In this document: positions 52,403 to 61,812 of the stretch, piece by piece
How the letters are laid out: the number at the start of each line of letters is the position of its first letter
Position numbering within the stretch: the first letter of the stretch is position 1
Source: Mycolicibacterium sp. BiH015
GTDB lineage: Bacteria > Actinomycetota > Actinomycetes > Mycobacteriales > Mycobacteriaceae
DNA length: 64,000 nt
Reading direction: 5' to 3'
Assembly: GCF_027706845.1 (NCBI RefSeq)
Contig: NZ_JAQGCZ010000001.1
Location: forward strand, 744,001 to 808,000
Notes under the pieces: generated by a model
Told to the model about the DNA's origin: nothing
Databases searched by the model: none
The model's input: the letters and a program-made list of their open reading frames with translations, nothing else
Position numbers and translations under genes: made by a program

Positions 52403-53705
52403 TCCGGGGCGGCAAGGTCTCGGGCAACGCCGCGACACACAGCAGGCTGACCGTCGCCAACCCGCCCATCATCAACGCGACGCCCCACCCGCCGAAGTGG
52501 GCGGCCAGCACCGGCGACAGTACCGGCGGCAGTGCGCCACCGATGATCGCGCCCATGGTGTGCGACAGTGCCGCAGCCGTGTAGCGGTGCTCGGTGGCGA
52601 ACGTCTCCGGCAGGAATGCCGCCAGCGGTCCCATGCACAGACCGACGAAGGCATACGTGACGATGACGGTCAGACCGAAGACCAGATGGTTGTGCATCTC
52701 GACGAGCGGGAAGACCGCGAACGCCCACGGAGCGGCACATGCGAAGGTGCACAGCGAGACTCGGCGCCGCCCGTGGGAGTCGCTCAGAATCGCGGTGACG
52801 GCCGCACATCCCACCGCACACAGACCGCCGACGACGTTGACGAACAGCACCGAGTTCGTCGAGTAGTCGAGATGGTCTGCCGCGTAGTGCGTGATGAACG
52901 TGCCGGCCTGGAAGGCCAGCATGGCCGAGCAGATCGCCACGCCACCGGCCAGCAGCACCGAGCGGCCCTGTGTGCGCAGGAGGGTGAGGAGCGGAATGCC
53001 GTGGGTCGGCTTCGTCGCGGTTTCCGAGAATGCCGGCCTCTCTTTGACTTTGAGCCGGATGATCAATGCCGCGACGATGAGGACCGCGCTGAGGAGGAAC
53101 GGAATTCGCCAGCCCCACTGCATGAACGCCGGGCTGTCCTCACCGAAGACGACGTGCACCGCCAGGAACACGAAGTTGGACATCACCAGTGCGGTGCCCA
53201 GCCCCAACTGGGTGAACATCCCGTAGAAACCGCGCCGATCCGCGGGCGCGTTCTCGGCGCTCATCAGCACCGAGCCCGCCCACTCCCCTCCGACCGCAAA
53301 CCCTTGCATCAGTCGCAACGTGATCAGCAGCAGCGGGGCGGCGATTCCGATCGTCGCCGCGCTCGGGATGAGGCCGACGCCCACCGTGGCGATACCCATC
53401 ACCATCAAGGTCGCGACGAGGGTTCGCTTGCGGCCCAGACGATCTCCGAAGTGGCCGAACACCGCAGCGCCGACCGGTCGGGCGATGAACGCAGCGGCGA
53501 ATGTTCCGAGGGAAGCGGTCGTCGCCATCACATGGCCCAACTCGGGGAAGAACACCGTGGGGAACACCAGCGCCGCGGCGGTGCCATAGATGAAGAAGTC
53601 GTAGAACTCGATGGCCGAACCGACGTAGCCGGCCGCTGATATCCGCCGCAGGTCTCGGTGATCACCACGGTCGGCACCGATGGCGGTCATTGTGTTCGCT
53701 GTCAT
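52389..53705 (-). CDS. MFS transporter, metabolite:H+ symporter family
   Basis: 438 residues, 12 membrane segments. MHS-type signatures: YVGSAIEFYDFFIYG in helix 1, RPVGAAVFGHFGDRLGRKRTL in loop 2-3, QGFAVGGEWAGSVLM and ENAPADRRGFYG. Relatives import dicarboxylates, shikimate or osmolytes by proton symport. ATG 53705 chosen; ATG 53690 is also possible. Convergent with echA21. Confidence 0.88.
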   Translation of the reverse strand: MTANTMTAIGADRGDHRDLRRISAAGYVGSAIEFYDFFIYGTAAALVFPTVFFPELGHVMATTASLGTFAAAFIARPVGAAVFGHFGDRLGRKRTLVATLMVMGIATVGVGLIPSAATIGIAAPLLLITLRLMQGFAVGGEWAGSVLMSAENAPADRRGFYGMFTQLGLGTALVMSNFVFLAVHVVFGEDSPAFMQWGWRIPFLLSAVLIVAALIIRLKVKERPAFSETATKPTHGIPLLTLLRTQGRSVLLAGGVAICSAMLAFQAGTFITHYAADHLDYSTNSVLFVNVVGGLCAVGCAAVTAILSDSHGRRRVSLCTFACAAPWAFAVFPLVEMHNHLVFGLTVIVTYAFVGLCMGPLAAFLPETFATEHRYTAAALSHTMGAIIGGALPPVLSPVLAAHFGGWGVALMMGGLATVSLLCVAALPETLPPRTTPR

Positions 53706-53792
53706 GAGCGTCAGTATTCGCTCAGCTACGGCGCAGGCCCAGCCGCCGATCGGCCCCGACCATGTCCACCGATCGGGGGACATGGTCCTGAG

Positions 53793-54857
53793 TCACACGG
53801 TGCTCATCGTCTCGATGACGGCACGGTTGCCGCCGCTGCGCTTGGCGGTGTACATGGCCGCGTCAGCGATGTGCACCAGCCTGTCGATCGTCAACCCCCG
53901 CGTGGCCACCGCCTCGAACGGCACGACCGCCGCTCCGACACTGGCCGTGATTGCATGCGGGAGAGCCGAAATCGCTTCACACAGCCGCACCGGCAGCCGC
54001 TCAGCTTCGCCCGACGGCACCGCGTCGGTGACGAGAAACTCCTCTCCGCCCGCTCGCCCGATGATGGCTGTCGTCGAGTTCGCCTGCCGCAGTGCCCATC
54101 CCACGGCAGTGAGCACCTGATCGCCCGCGGAGTGACCGAAGGTGTCGTTGAGCAGTTTGAACTTGTCGAGGTCGATCATGATCACGATCAGGCGCCGGTC
54201 TCCACCCGGAGTCGTGAGCAGCGTTCTGGCCCGCTCGTAGAACGCGCGACGGTTGAAGACGCCTGTCAGCGCGTCCTGATCCGAACGCACCACGTCGGCT
54301 CCGAGGGTGCGCACCAGCGCCTGAACCGCCAGCGGTACGCCGGCGCTGACCTCGACGATCACCCAGAATCCCGAGATCGCGATCTGACTGCTGACGCCTG
54401 CTTCGACGACGCGCACCGCACACACCGCGGCAAGGACGATCGAGACAGCCATGCTGCACGCCACGGCCTTGAAGCTGTGGAACATGGCCAGGTAGACGCC
54501 GAGCACCACCAGGCCGCTACAGGAGACGAGCGCTTTGACGGGATCTGCCACCAGGATGCACACGACGAAGATCAACCCACCACTGATTACCAGCGCAAGC
54601 GACTGGCGCCGGGTCGGCCACCCCCTCACGTACACGACGGCGAAACCGACACCCACGGCGACCGAGGCGATGAGTAGGACGACGCCGGCCACATTCGACG
54701 GCGGGCCGACCAGCCCCAATGGCATGGGCACCAGTGCAGCGCAGAACACCACCATCAAACGGCGCGTGGGGACGGCGAGCCCACGCGCATAGAGATAGCG
54801 GCTCAACCATTCGAATTGGCCGGACTGCCGCCACCAGCGGGCCACGAAGCCGTCCAA
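53793..54857 (-). CDS. Membrane diguanylate cyclase (GGDEF domain)
   Basis: 354 residues. About six membrane helices (residues ~30-200), a short linker DALTGVFNRRAF, and a GGDEF domain with the active loop AGGEEF, so catalysis of cyclic di-GMP synthesis is expected. No RxxD inhibitory site precedes the loop. DLDKFKLLNDTFGH is intact. The start is a TTG at 54857 with GGGAGG nine bases upstream; GTG 54845 is the alternative. No EAL domain. Confidence 0.87.
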   Translation of the reverse strand: MDGFVARWWRQSGQFEWLSRYLYARGLAVPTRRLMVVFCAALVPMPLGLVGPPSNVAGVVLLIASVAVGVGFAVVYVRGWPTRRQSLALVISGGLIFVVCILVADPVKALVSCSGLVVLGVYLAMFHSFKAVACSMAVSIVLAAVCAVRVVEAGVSSQIAISGFWVIVEVSAGVPLAVQALVRTLGADVVRSDQDALTGVFNRRAFYERARTLLTTPGGDRRLIVIMIDLDKFKLLNDTFGHSAGDQVLTAVGWALRQANSTTAIIGRAGGEEFLVTDAVPSGEAERLPVRLCEAISALPHAITASVGAAVVPFEAVATRGLTIDRLVHIADAAMYTAKRSGGNRAVIETMSTV

Positions 54858-54956
54858 GCCGGTGTCCTCCCTTGCGATGTCAGGCCAGTCTGCTCCACAT
54901 CGCGGACGGATATGGGAGTAGTCCAGGAATCGTCACAACGGGAAAGAGTCACCGTT

Positions 54957-55046
54957 TGGCGGTGGCGGAGGGATTTGAACCCCCGGACGGTGTTAGCCGT
55001 CTCTCGCTTTCAAGGCGAGTGCATTAGGCCGCTCTGCCACGCCACC
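54957..55046 (-). tRNA. tRNA-Ser(UGA)
   Basis: 90 bases including encoded CCA. Acceptor GGTGGCG/CGCCACC, anticodon stem CTCGC/GCGAG with loop CTTGAAA (anticodon TGA), long variable arm (GACGG...CCGTC), T loop GGTTCAAATCC. Confidence 0.95.
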
Positions 55047-55056
55047 GCGGGACAGT

Positions 55057-55569
55057 CTAAACGCGACCGATTTTGGCTGACGTTCCGCCGGCTTTGAGCC
55101 CCGCACTGATGCGACGGCAGTTCTCCCCCATCGCCGTAACCTGCGGGCGGCTCAGCCGGTCGAGGAAGTGCGCGCGGACCGCGGCCCCATAGGTCTCCAT
55201 CGCCGAGGCCAGGGCCGTCCTGCCCTCTGCAGTGATGCTGGCGAGCACTCCGCGCCCGTCGTCCGGGCTGGCGCCGCGGACCACGAGGCCCTGCACCTCC
55301 AGTCGATGAATCTGGCGCGTCACCCGACTGGGCAACGACATCAGCGATTCCGCGACATCGCCCATCCGGGCCGCCCCGGTCGGCGACTTGGCCAGCAGAT
55401 CGAGAAGCCGGACGTCGTTCAATGTCAGTCCGTGCTCATCCGAAAGCGACCGGTTCATGGTCGCGTACAACCGCAACGCAGCATCCAGAAAGTTCTGCCA
55501 TGCTCTTTGCTCAGCAATGTCCAAACCCGGCGTATCACTCGCCGTGCGTCCCCCGATGATCCCCTCCAT
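55057..55569 (-). CDS. MarR family transcriptional regulator
   Basis: 170 residues. The winged helix is in the middle (LTLNDVRLLDLLAKSPTGAA, MGDVAESLMSLPSRVTRQIH, and wing VRGASPDDGRGVLASIT). The last helix carries the dimer contact. It lies tail to tail with nothing and is divergent from the quinone oxidoreductase gene, its likely target. Ligand unknown. Confidence 0.88.
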   Translation of the reverse strand: MEGIIGGRTASDTPGLDIAEQRAWQNFLDAALRLYATMNRSLSDEHGLTLNDVRLLDLLAKSPTGAARMGDVAESLMSLPSRVTRQIHRLEVQGLVVRGASPDDGRGVLASITAEGRTALASAMETYGAAVRAHFLDRLSRPQVTAMGENCRRISAGLKAGGTSAKIGRV

Positions 55570-55634
55570 TCGCCCATAGTAGGTCCGTCGTGGTGTTGCC
55601 GTTGGGGAAATTAATGGCTGTTTCCGCAGCGTAG

Positions 55635-55640
55635 TAGCGT
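55635..55640 (+). promoter_or_regulatory. -10 box TAGCGT for quinone oxidoreductase
   Basis: TAGCGT, seven bases, then ATG 55648; leaderless type. Confidence 0.4.
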
Positions 55641-55647
55641 TGCATCA

Positions 55648-56634
55648 ATGCAAGCGATTGTGGCGGACCCCCCTGGCGAGCTCACCTGGCAGTCCGTGCC
55701 GGACCCCGAACCGGGCTACGGCGAAGTCCTCATCAAGACCGCCGCTGCCGGGGTCAACCGCGCCGATCTTCTGCAGGCGGCCGGCAACTACCCGCCGCCC
55801 CCGGGCGCCAGCCACATTCTCGGGCTCGAAGTGTCCGGCACGATCGCGGGCGTCGGCGACGGTGTGTCGCAGTGGCGGGAGGGCCAACCCGTATGTGCCC
55901 TACTCGCGGGTGGCGGATACGCCGAGTTCGTCACCGTTCCCGCAAGCCAGGTGATGCCGGTTCCCGACGGGGTGCCGCTGCCCCACGCGGCGGGACTCCC
56001 CGAGGTCGCCTGCACGGTGTGGTCGAACGTGGTGATGACGGCCGGCCTCGCCGCGCCGGGGCTGTTCCTGGTCCACGGCGGGGCCAGCGGTATCGGCACT
56101 CACGCGATCCAGGTTGCGAAGGCGCTCAACTGCCGCGTCGCGGTCACCGCCGGTTCGCGCAACAAGCTGGATCTGTGCGCCGAATTGGGCGCCGACATCA
56201 CCATCGACTATCGCAACGAGGACTTCGTGAAGGTCGTTCGCGAGGCCGACCCGGACCACCCCGGGGCTGACGTCATCCTCGACATCATGGGTGCGGCCTA
56301 CCTCGACCGCAACGTCGAGGCGCTTGCCAGCGACGGCCGGCTCGTGATCATCGGCATGCAGGGCGGGGCGAAGGGGGAACTCAACATCGGCAAGTTGCTC
56401 GCCAAACGCGGCAGCGTGATCGCGACCGCGCTGCGGTCCAGGCCCGTCACCGGACCCGGCGGGAAAAGCGACATCGTCGCTGCCGTCACCACCGAGGTCT
56501 GGCCGTTGGTCGCCGACGGGCTCGTGCGCCCCGTCATCGGTGCGGAGTTCCCGGTCACCGAAGCCAAGGCCGCCCACGAACTGCTGGCTTCCGGCGATGT
56601 GTCGGGAAAAGTTGTTCTGCGCGTTACCGATTAG
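55648..56634 (+). CDS. NAD(P)H:quinone oxidoreductase, MDR family (Rv3777-like)
   Basis: 328 residues without zinc-binding Cys clusters. GVNRADLLQAAGNYPPPPG, the cofactor loop HGGASGIGTHAIQ and VTAGSRNKL, and DIMGAAYLDRN mark the quinone oxidoreductase (TP53I3-like) branch. It reduces quinones or enones with NADPH. Divergent from a MarR gene. Confidence 0.88.
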   Translation: MQAIVADPPGELTWQSVPDPEPGYGEVLIKTAAAGVNRADLLQAAGNYPPPPGASHILGLEVSGTIAGVGDGVSQWREGQPVCALLAGGGYAEFVTVPASQVMPVPDGVPLPHAAGLPEVACTVWSNVVMTAGLAAPGLFLVHGGASGIGTHAIQVAKALNCRVAVTAGSRNKLDLCAELGADITIDYRNEDFVKVVREADPDHPGADVILDIMGAAYLDRNVEALASDGRLVIIGMQGGAKGELNIGKLLAKRGSVIATALRSRPVTGPGGKSDIVAAVTTEVWPLVADGLVRPVIGAEFPVTEAKAAHELLASGDVSGKVVLRVTD

Positions 56635-56637
56635 TGG

Positions 56638-57834
56638 TCAGCCGAGCGAGGCGAGCGCACGAACCAGCTGGTCGACCTCGGCCGAGGTGTTGTAGTGGGC
56701 AAGACCGATCGTCACCGCTCCGCCGATGTCGTTGACCCCGATGACGTCCAGAACCTGAGAACTCGCGTTGGCGATCGCGAGGATCCCGTTGTCGGCCAGG
56801 CGCTGGACGACGTGCTCGGCCGGCACGTTGTTGATGACGAAGGTGAGCACCGGGATCCGCACCTCGGGGGCTCCGATCACCGTAACCGTCGGCAGCGAGC
56901 GCAGCGACATCAGCAGGTACTCGAACAGTCCGTCCAGGTAGGCCGACGCCGACTGCATCGACACCGACAAGCGCTCCCTGCGTGTCCCCTGCGCTGAATC
57001 ATCAAGTCCAGCAAGGTATTCGATGCTGGCCACCACCCCGGCGAGCATGCCGAACTGATGCGAGCCGAGTTCCAGGCGTTCCGCCCCGGTGGCATGCGGA
57101 TTGAGCGACACCGAGCCGAACGCGTCGATCATCGACGGGTCCCGGAACACCAGCGCCCCGATCGGCGGGCCGCCCCACGCCAGCGCATTCAGTGCGACGA
57201 CGTCGGCATCGGTCTCGGTGATGTCGATGAGCCGATACGGTGCGGCCGCCGAATGGTCGACGACCACCAGACCGCCGACCTCATGCGACAACTTGGTGAC
57301 CTCACGCAGTTCGGTCACCGTCCCCAGGGTCGAGGATGCCGACGTGATGGCGACCAGCCGGGTCGGCCGGGTCACCAGGCCTTCCCACTGCCAGGTCGGA
57401 AGCTCGCCGGTCTCGATGTCGACCTCGGCCCACTTCACCTTCGCGCCGAACCGGTTGGCCGCCCGCAACCACGGCGCGATGTTCGCCTCGTCGTCGAGAC
57501 GGGTCACCACAACTTCGTAGCCGAGCCCCAGCCGCACCGACGCCGCGTCGGCCAGCGAGGTCAACAACACGGCGCGGTCGGCGCCGAGCACGACACTCGA
57601 CGGGTCTGCCCCGACGAGGTCGGCCACGGCTTGTCTGGCGGCGGCGAGCACCGCGGCGCTGCGCCGGGCGGCCGGATGGGCGCTCGCCGTTGTCGGCATC
57701 GACCCGCGAAAGGCGGTCGACACCGCGCGGCCCACGGAATCGGGCAGCAGCATGCCGTTCTGGGCGTCCATATGCACCCAGCCATCGCCCAGTGACGGGT
57801 GCAGACCACGCACCCGGGCGACGTCATATGCCAT
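56638..57834 (-). CDS. Class V aminotransferase-fold protein lacking the PLP lysine (Rv3778c-like)
   Basis: 398 residues. The fold of cysteine desulfurases is clear: [48 protein letters not shown]. However, where the PLP lysine should be (HK before the GP-type loop), the sequence is [13 protein letters not shown] with no Lys at all. It may use the fold for another purpose or partner. ATG 57834 is chosen; upstream frame has no support. Ends three bases after the oxidoreductase gene end. Confidence 0.8.
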   Translation of the reverse strand: MAYDVARVRGLHPSLGDGWVHMDAQNGMLLPDSVGRAVSTAFRGSMPTTASAHPAARRSAAVLAAARQAVADLVGADPSSVVLGADRAVLLTSLADAASVRLGLGYEVVVTRLDDEANIAPWLRAANRFGAKVKWAEVDIETGELPTWQWEGLVTRPTRLVAITSASSTLGTVTELREVTKLSHEVGGLVVVDHSAAAPYRLIDITETDADVVALNALAWGGPPIGALVFRDPSMIDAFGSVSLNPHATGAERLELGSHQFGMLAGVVASIEYLAGLDDSAQGTRRERLSVSMQSASAYLDGLFEYLLMSLRSLPTVTVIGAPEVRIPVLTFVINNVPAEHVVQRLADNGILAIANASSQVLDVIGVNDIGGAVTIGLAHYNTSAEVDQLVRALASLG

Positions 57835-58207
57835 GTCAGCCCACCTTAGTGCGTCTGGGAAATTCGCCGTACCACCCGTTTTGCCGGACAGTGCGACGGC
57901 CGCCCGACCTCGCCGTTTACGGCCCGCGCCCGAGAGGGCACGGGTCATCCGGCCAGCAATACTAGTCGAGTCACACTGTGCCACGAAGGCCCACCGGCCC
58001 GCCCGGCGCCACTCGCCGGCAGGCGAATTCGCTGGCCAACGCCGGTCCCAAGGCCCACCTGCTGCGTCTGCGACGCGGGAGACCGGCCGTCCTTCGCTGG
58101 ACAAATCACGTTCGTAGGAGAAGATCTACGACGACGGCGAAGCTGCGTCGCGCAAGTCGCGGAGCCCGAACGTACTAGGCGAGAAATGCTGGGGCACTCT
58201 TAGAGAC
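57835..58207. other. 373-base intergenic region before bpa
   Basis: No convincing gene. A 66-codon very basic frame from GTG 57978 has neither a Shine-Dalgarno nor a clear -10. In M. tuberculosis a large membrane protein gene (Rv3779) lies between the flanking orthologs; I see no remnant of it here. Confidence 0.5.
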
Positions 58208-58720
58208 ATGGCTACCAATTCCGACGACGACCAGATCGAGATCATCGGTGACGGCGAGACCGACATCGACCGTGGTGGTGACGGCAAGTCGCTGACCGAT
58301 CTCGTCGAACAGCCCGCCAAGGTGATGCGGATCGGCACCATGATCAAGCAGCTGCTGGAGGAGGTGCGTGCAGCCCCGCTGGACGAGGCGAGCCGTGGGC
58401 GGCTCCGCGACATCCACCGCACCAGCATCAGCGAGCTCGAAGACGGCCTCGCGCCCGAACTGCGCGACGAGCTGGAACGGCTCACCCTGCCGTTCACCGA
58501 GGACGGCGTGCCGTCGGACGCCGAACTGCGCATCGCGCAAGCACAGCTGGTCGGCTGGCTGGAGGGCCTCTTCCACGGCATCCAGACGGCGCTGTTCGCC
58601 CAGCAGATGGCTGCGCGCCAGCAGCTCGAGCAGATGCGCCAGGGCGCGCTTCCCCCCGGTGTGAGCATCCCCGGACAGCGCGGCGGGCCCGGGCATCCCG
58701 GCACCGGTCAATACCTGTGA
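58208..58720 (+). CDS. bpa: Bacterial proteasome activator
   Basis: 170 residues. A disordered acidic head, a four-helix region (VMRIGTMIKQLLEEVRAAPL, LVGWLEGLFHGIQTALFAQQ) that forms the dodecameric ring, and the C-terminal GQYL, the motif that docks into the 20S proteasome alpha ring to open the gate without ATP. Rv3780 ortholog. It sits eight bases before the galactan export ATPase gene. Confidence 0.93.
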   Translation: MATNSDDDQIEIIGDGETDIDRGGDGKSLTDLVEQPAKVMRIGTMIKQLLEEVRAAPLDEASRGRLRDIHRTSISELEDGLAPELRDELERLTLPFTEDGVPSDAELRIAQAQLVGWLEGLFHGIQTALFAQQMAARQQLEQMRQGALPPGVSIPGQRGGPGHPGTGQYL

Positions 58721-58727
58721 GAGCCGC

Positions 58728-59546
58728 GTGACCGGCCCTCACGACGAACCGTTCATCGAGACCCGCGATGCGTGGGTCGAGTTCCCCATCTTCGACGCCA
58801 AGACCCGGTCGCTGAAGAAGGCGTTCCTCGGCAAGGCAGGCGGGGCGATCGGGCGCAACGACTCCAACGTCGTCGTCATCGAGGCGCTGCGTGACATCAC
58901 GCTGTCGCTGAAGATGGGCGACCGCGTCGGCCTCGTCGGGCACAACGGCGCAGGCAAGTCGACGCTGCTGCGGCTGCTGTCGGGCATCTATGAACCCACG
59001 CGGGGAGTGGCGTCGGTGCGCGGACGTGTCGCCCCCGTCTTCGATCTGGGCGTCGGAATGGACCCCGAGATCTCGGGCTTCGAGAACATCATCATCCGCG
59101 GGCTGTTCCTCGGGCAGACCCGCAAGCAGATGCTGGCCAAGGTCGACGAGATCGCGGAATTCACCGAGCTCGGCGATTACCTGCAGATGCCGTTGCGCAC
59201 CTATTCGACGGGTATGCGGGTGCGCCTGGCCATGGGTGTGGTCACCAGCATCGACCCCGAGATCCTGCTGCTCGACGAAGGTATCGGCGCGGTCGATGCG
59301 GACTTCCTCAAGAAGGCGCAGTCACGCCTCGCCGACCTGGTGTCCCGCTCCGGAATCCTGGTCTTCGCCAGCCACTCCAACGAGTTCCTCGCCCGCCTGT
59401 GCAACACGGCGATGTGGATCGACCACGGCACCATCAAGATGGAAGGCGGCATCGAGGAGGTCGTGCGCGCGTACGAAGGGGAGGACGCGGCGCGGCACGT
59501 CCGCGAGGTGCTCGAAGAGAACGCGCGGGAGAACCGGTCCGCATGA
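58728..59546 (+). CDS. rfbE: Galactan (polysaccharide) ABC exporter ATPase
   Basis: 272 residues, Wzt type without a carbohydrate-binding tail. Walker A GLVGHNGAGKST, signature YSTGMRVRLAMG (STGM instead of SGG, as in polysaccharide exporters), Walker B ILLLDEGI. With RfbD it flips the lipid-linked galactan precursor across the membrane. GTG 58728. Ortholog of Rv3781; overlaps glfT1 by four bases (ATGA). Confidence 0.92.
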   Translation: MTGPHDEPFIETRDAWVEFPIFDAKTRSLKKAFLGKAGGAIGRNDSNVVVIEALRDITLSLKMGDRVGLVGHNGAGKSTLLRLLSGIYEPTRGVASVRGRVAPVFDLGVGMDPEISGFENIIIRGLFLGQTRKQMLAKVDEIAEFTELGDYLQMPLRTYSTGMRVRLAMGVVTSIDPEILLLDEGIGAVDADFLKKAQSRLADLVSRSGILVFASHSNEFLARLCNTAMWIDHGTIKMEGGIEEVVRAYEGEDAARHVREVLEENARENRSA

Positions 59547-60442
59547 CGGACTCCGTATGCGCCGTCGTCGTCACGCACCGGCGGCCCGACGAACTGGCGA
59601 AGTCACTCGATGCGGTGTCGTCCCAGAGCCGCCCTCCCGACCACCTGATCGTCGTCGACAACGACGACGACGAGGCCGTCCGGGATCTGGTTGCCGCTCA
59701 ACCCGTTCCGACGACCTACCTCGGTTCGCGCCGAAACCTGGGCGGGGCGGGTGGTTTCGCACTGGGGATGCTCTATGCGCTGAGCCTGGGTGCCGATTGG
59801 ATCTGGTGTGCCGACGACGACGGACGTCCGCAGGATTCGGAGGTCCTGGCCACCCTGCTGGCGTGCGCCGAGCGGCACGGCCTCGCCCAGGTTTCGCCGA
59901 TGATCTGCGATCTCGACAATCCCGACAAGCTCGCCTTCCCGTTGCGGCGCGGGCTGGTCTGGCGGCGCTGGGTCAGTGAACTACGCACCGACGCCGAACT
60001 TCCCGATCTGATGCCGGGCATCTCGCACCTGTTCAACGGTGCGCTGTTTCGCGCGTCGACGGTGGAAGCGGTCGGGGTGCCGGACCTGAGGCTGTTTTTC
60101 CGGGGCGACGAAACGGAGGTTCACCGAAGGCTTCTGCGTTCCGGTCTGCCGTTCGGCACCTGCCTGCAGGCCATCTACCTCCATCCGCAGGGCAGCGACG
60201 AGTTCAAACCGATCCTGGGCGGCCGCATGCACACCCAGTACCCCGAGAACGAGATCAAGCGCTACTACACCTACCGCAATCGGGGATACCTGCAGTCCCA
60301 ACCCGGGATGCGCAAGCTCGTCCCGCAGGAATGGCTGCGGTTCGGCTGGTACTTTCTGGTGTCCAAGCGCGACCCCGCGGGATTCCGTGAGTGGGTTCGC
60401 CTGCGGCGCTTGGGCAGACGCGAGAGGTTTGCACGACGGTGA
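59543..60442 (+). CDS. glfT1: Galactofuranosyltransferase GlfT1
   Basis: 299 residues, GT2 fold. AVVVTHRRPDELAKSLDAV at the N-terminus, metal-binding DDD at residues 91-93 (WCADDDGRP), and the acceptor region FRGDETEVHRRLLRSG. It adds the first galactofuranose residues to decaprenyl-diphospho-GlcNAc-Rha in arabinogalactan synthesis. Rv3782 ortholog, between the two exporter subunits. Confidence 0.92.
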   Translation: MTDSVCAVVVTHRRPDELAKSLDAVSSQSRPPDHLIVVDNDDDEAVRDLVAAQPVPTTYLGSRRNLGGAGGFALGMLYALSLGADWIWCADDDGRPQDSEVLATLLACAERHGLAQVSPMICDLDNPDKLAFPLRRGLVWRRWVSELRTDAELPDLMPGISHLFNGALFRASTVEAVGVPDLRLFFRGDETEVHRRLLRSGLPFGTCLQAIYLHPQGSDEFKPILGGRMHTQYPENEIKRYYTYRNRGYLQSQPGMRKLVPQEWLRFGWYFLVSKRDPAGFREWVRLRRLGRRERFARR

Positions 60443-60455
60443 GGTTGGAACAACT

Positions 60456-61286
60456 GTGACGATCATGGATGCCGCGGCGCAGTCCAGGACGTTCTCGCGG
60501 GCATGGGGCGATTTGGTTTCCGGGTTCGGCAAGCGCGAACTCTGGCTGCATCTGGGCTGGCAGGACATCAAGCAGCGGTACCGGCGCTCGGTGCTGGGTC
60601 CGTTCTGGATCACCATCGCCACCGGCACCACCGCCGTGGCGATGGGCGGCCTGTACTCGATGCTGTTCAAACTCGAACTGTCCGAGCATCTTCCCTACGT
60701 CACGCTCGGCCTGATCGTCTGGAACCTGATCAACGCGTCGATCCTCGAGGGCGCCGAGGTGTTCATCGCCAACGAGGGGCTGATCAAGCAGCTGCCGACG
60801 CCGTTGTCGGTGCACGTCTACCGGCTGGTGTGGCGGCAGATGATCCTGTTCGCCCACAACATCATCATTTTCGTGATCATCGCCGTCGTCTATCCGAAAC
60901 CCTGGAAGTGGACAGATCTCGCCGTGGTTCCTGCGCTGGGGTTGATCGCGCTCAACTGTATCTGGGTCGCACTGTGTTTCGGCATTCTGGCCACCCGCTA
61001 CCGCGACATCAGCCCCCTGCTCAACAGCCTGGTGCAGCTGCTGTTCTTCATGACGCCGATCATCTGGAACGAGTCCACGCTCCAGGCCCAGGGCGCCGGA
61101 AGCTGGGCCAAGATCGTCGAGCTCAACCCGCTGCTGCACTACCTGGACATCGTGCGCGCGCCGCTGCTGGGGGCCGATCAGGAACTGCGGCACTGGGTGG
61201 TGGTCATCGTGCTCACCATCGTGGGCTGGTCCTTCGCGGCTCTGGCGATGCGCCAATACCGGGCGCGCGTGCCGTACTGGGTGTGA
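60456..61286 (+). CDS. rfbD: Galactan ABC exporter permease
   Basis: 276 residues, Wzm type with six membrane segments. QDIKQRYRRSVLGPFWITIA is the conserved cytoplasmic coupling region of ABC-2 polysaccharide exporters; RYRDISPLLNSLVQLLFFMTP is the second signature. GTG 60456 (TIMDAAAQSRTF) is preferred; ATG 60465 is possible. Rv3783 ortholog. Confidence 0.92.
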   Translation: MTIMDAAAQSRTFSRAWGDLVSGFGKRELWLHLGWQDIKQRYRRSVLGPFWITIATGTTAVAMGGLYSMLFKLELSEHLPYVTLGLIVWNLINASILEGAEVFIANEGLIKQLPTPLSVHVYRLVWRQMILFAHNIIIFVIIAVVYPKPWKWTDLAVVPALGLIALNCIWVALCFGILATRYRDISPLLNSLVQLLFFMTPIIWNESTLQAQGAGSWAKIVELNPLLHYLDIVRAPLLGADQELRHWVVVIVLTIVGWSFAALAMRQYRARVPYWV

Positions 61287-61289
61287 CGC

Positions 61290-61733
61290 TCAGCTGCTCA
61301 GGCCGATGACGTCGGGCTCCGGGCCGAAGACGAACCGTCTGCCCGACACCGACTGCGGCGTGATCCGCACGAAGCGTTCCTTCTGGGTGGCGATCCACGG
61401 GTAGAGGCCGGCGCGCCGGGCATCGGCGACCTCGGTCGCCGTGGCGAGCAGCCTGGCCTTGCCCCGCACAATCACGCTCCAGCCCTCGGCAACGTTGTGG
61501 TCGTCGGCTTCGAAGACCACATACTCGTTGAGCGCGGCGGTCAGGAGTTTGGTGCCCTCGGCGGTGCGGAACAGCACGGTCCTGTTCTGCACGACGAAGT
61601 TCACCGGGAAGATCTCGGTCCAGCCGTTGACGGTCGTCACGAGCCGACCCAGCGACACCGAACCCAGCAGGGCCCAGCTTTCGGTGTCGGTGAGTTCGGT
61701 GACCGCGGCGCCCGATGCCGTTGTCGCGTCCAT
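61290..61733 (-). CDS. Pyridoxamine 5'-phosphate oxidase-like flavin/F420-binding protein
   Basis: 147 residues, split-barrel fold: LGSVSLGRLVTTVNGWTEIFPVN at the flavin-binding edge and VIVRGKARLLA later. Mycobacterial members often use F420 or FMN; specificity is not readable. Convergent with rfbD, three bases apart. Confidence 0.82.
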   Translation of the reverse strand: MDATTASGAAVTELTDTESWALLGSVSLGRLVTTVNGWTEIFPVNFVVQNRTVLFRTAEGTKLLTAALNEYVVFEADDHNVAEGWSVIVRGKARLLATATEVADARRAGLYPWIATQKERFVRITPQSVSGRRFVFGPEPDVIGLSS

Positions 61734-61812
61734 GGAATCGATCGTCGTCTCCGCCGGGAATCTGTCCTAGAGTCCAATGGCACTTCTCGGGAACGTCTAC
61801 CGTTATGCAGAT

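Noticed and set aside
24398..55046. The tRNA-Ser near-duplicate at 54.96 kb as the att copy of an integrated element at 24.4 kb
   Set aside because: It is a full second tRNA-Ser gene with a different anticodon (UGA versus CGA); no integrase or excisionase lies between, and the DNA between is the conserved chromosome.
57978..58178. 66-codon basic ORF upstream of bpa
   Set aside because: No ribosome-binding site, no clear promoter box at the right distance, and Arg/Ser/Pro composition typical of chance frames in GC-rich DNA.
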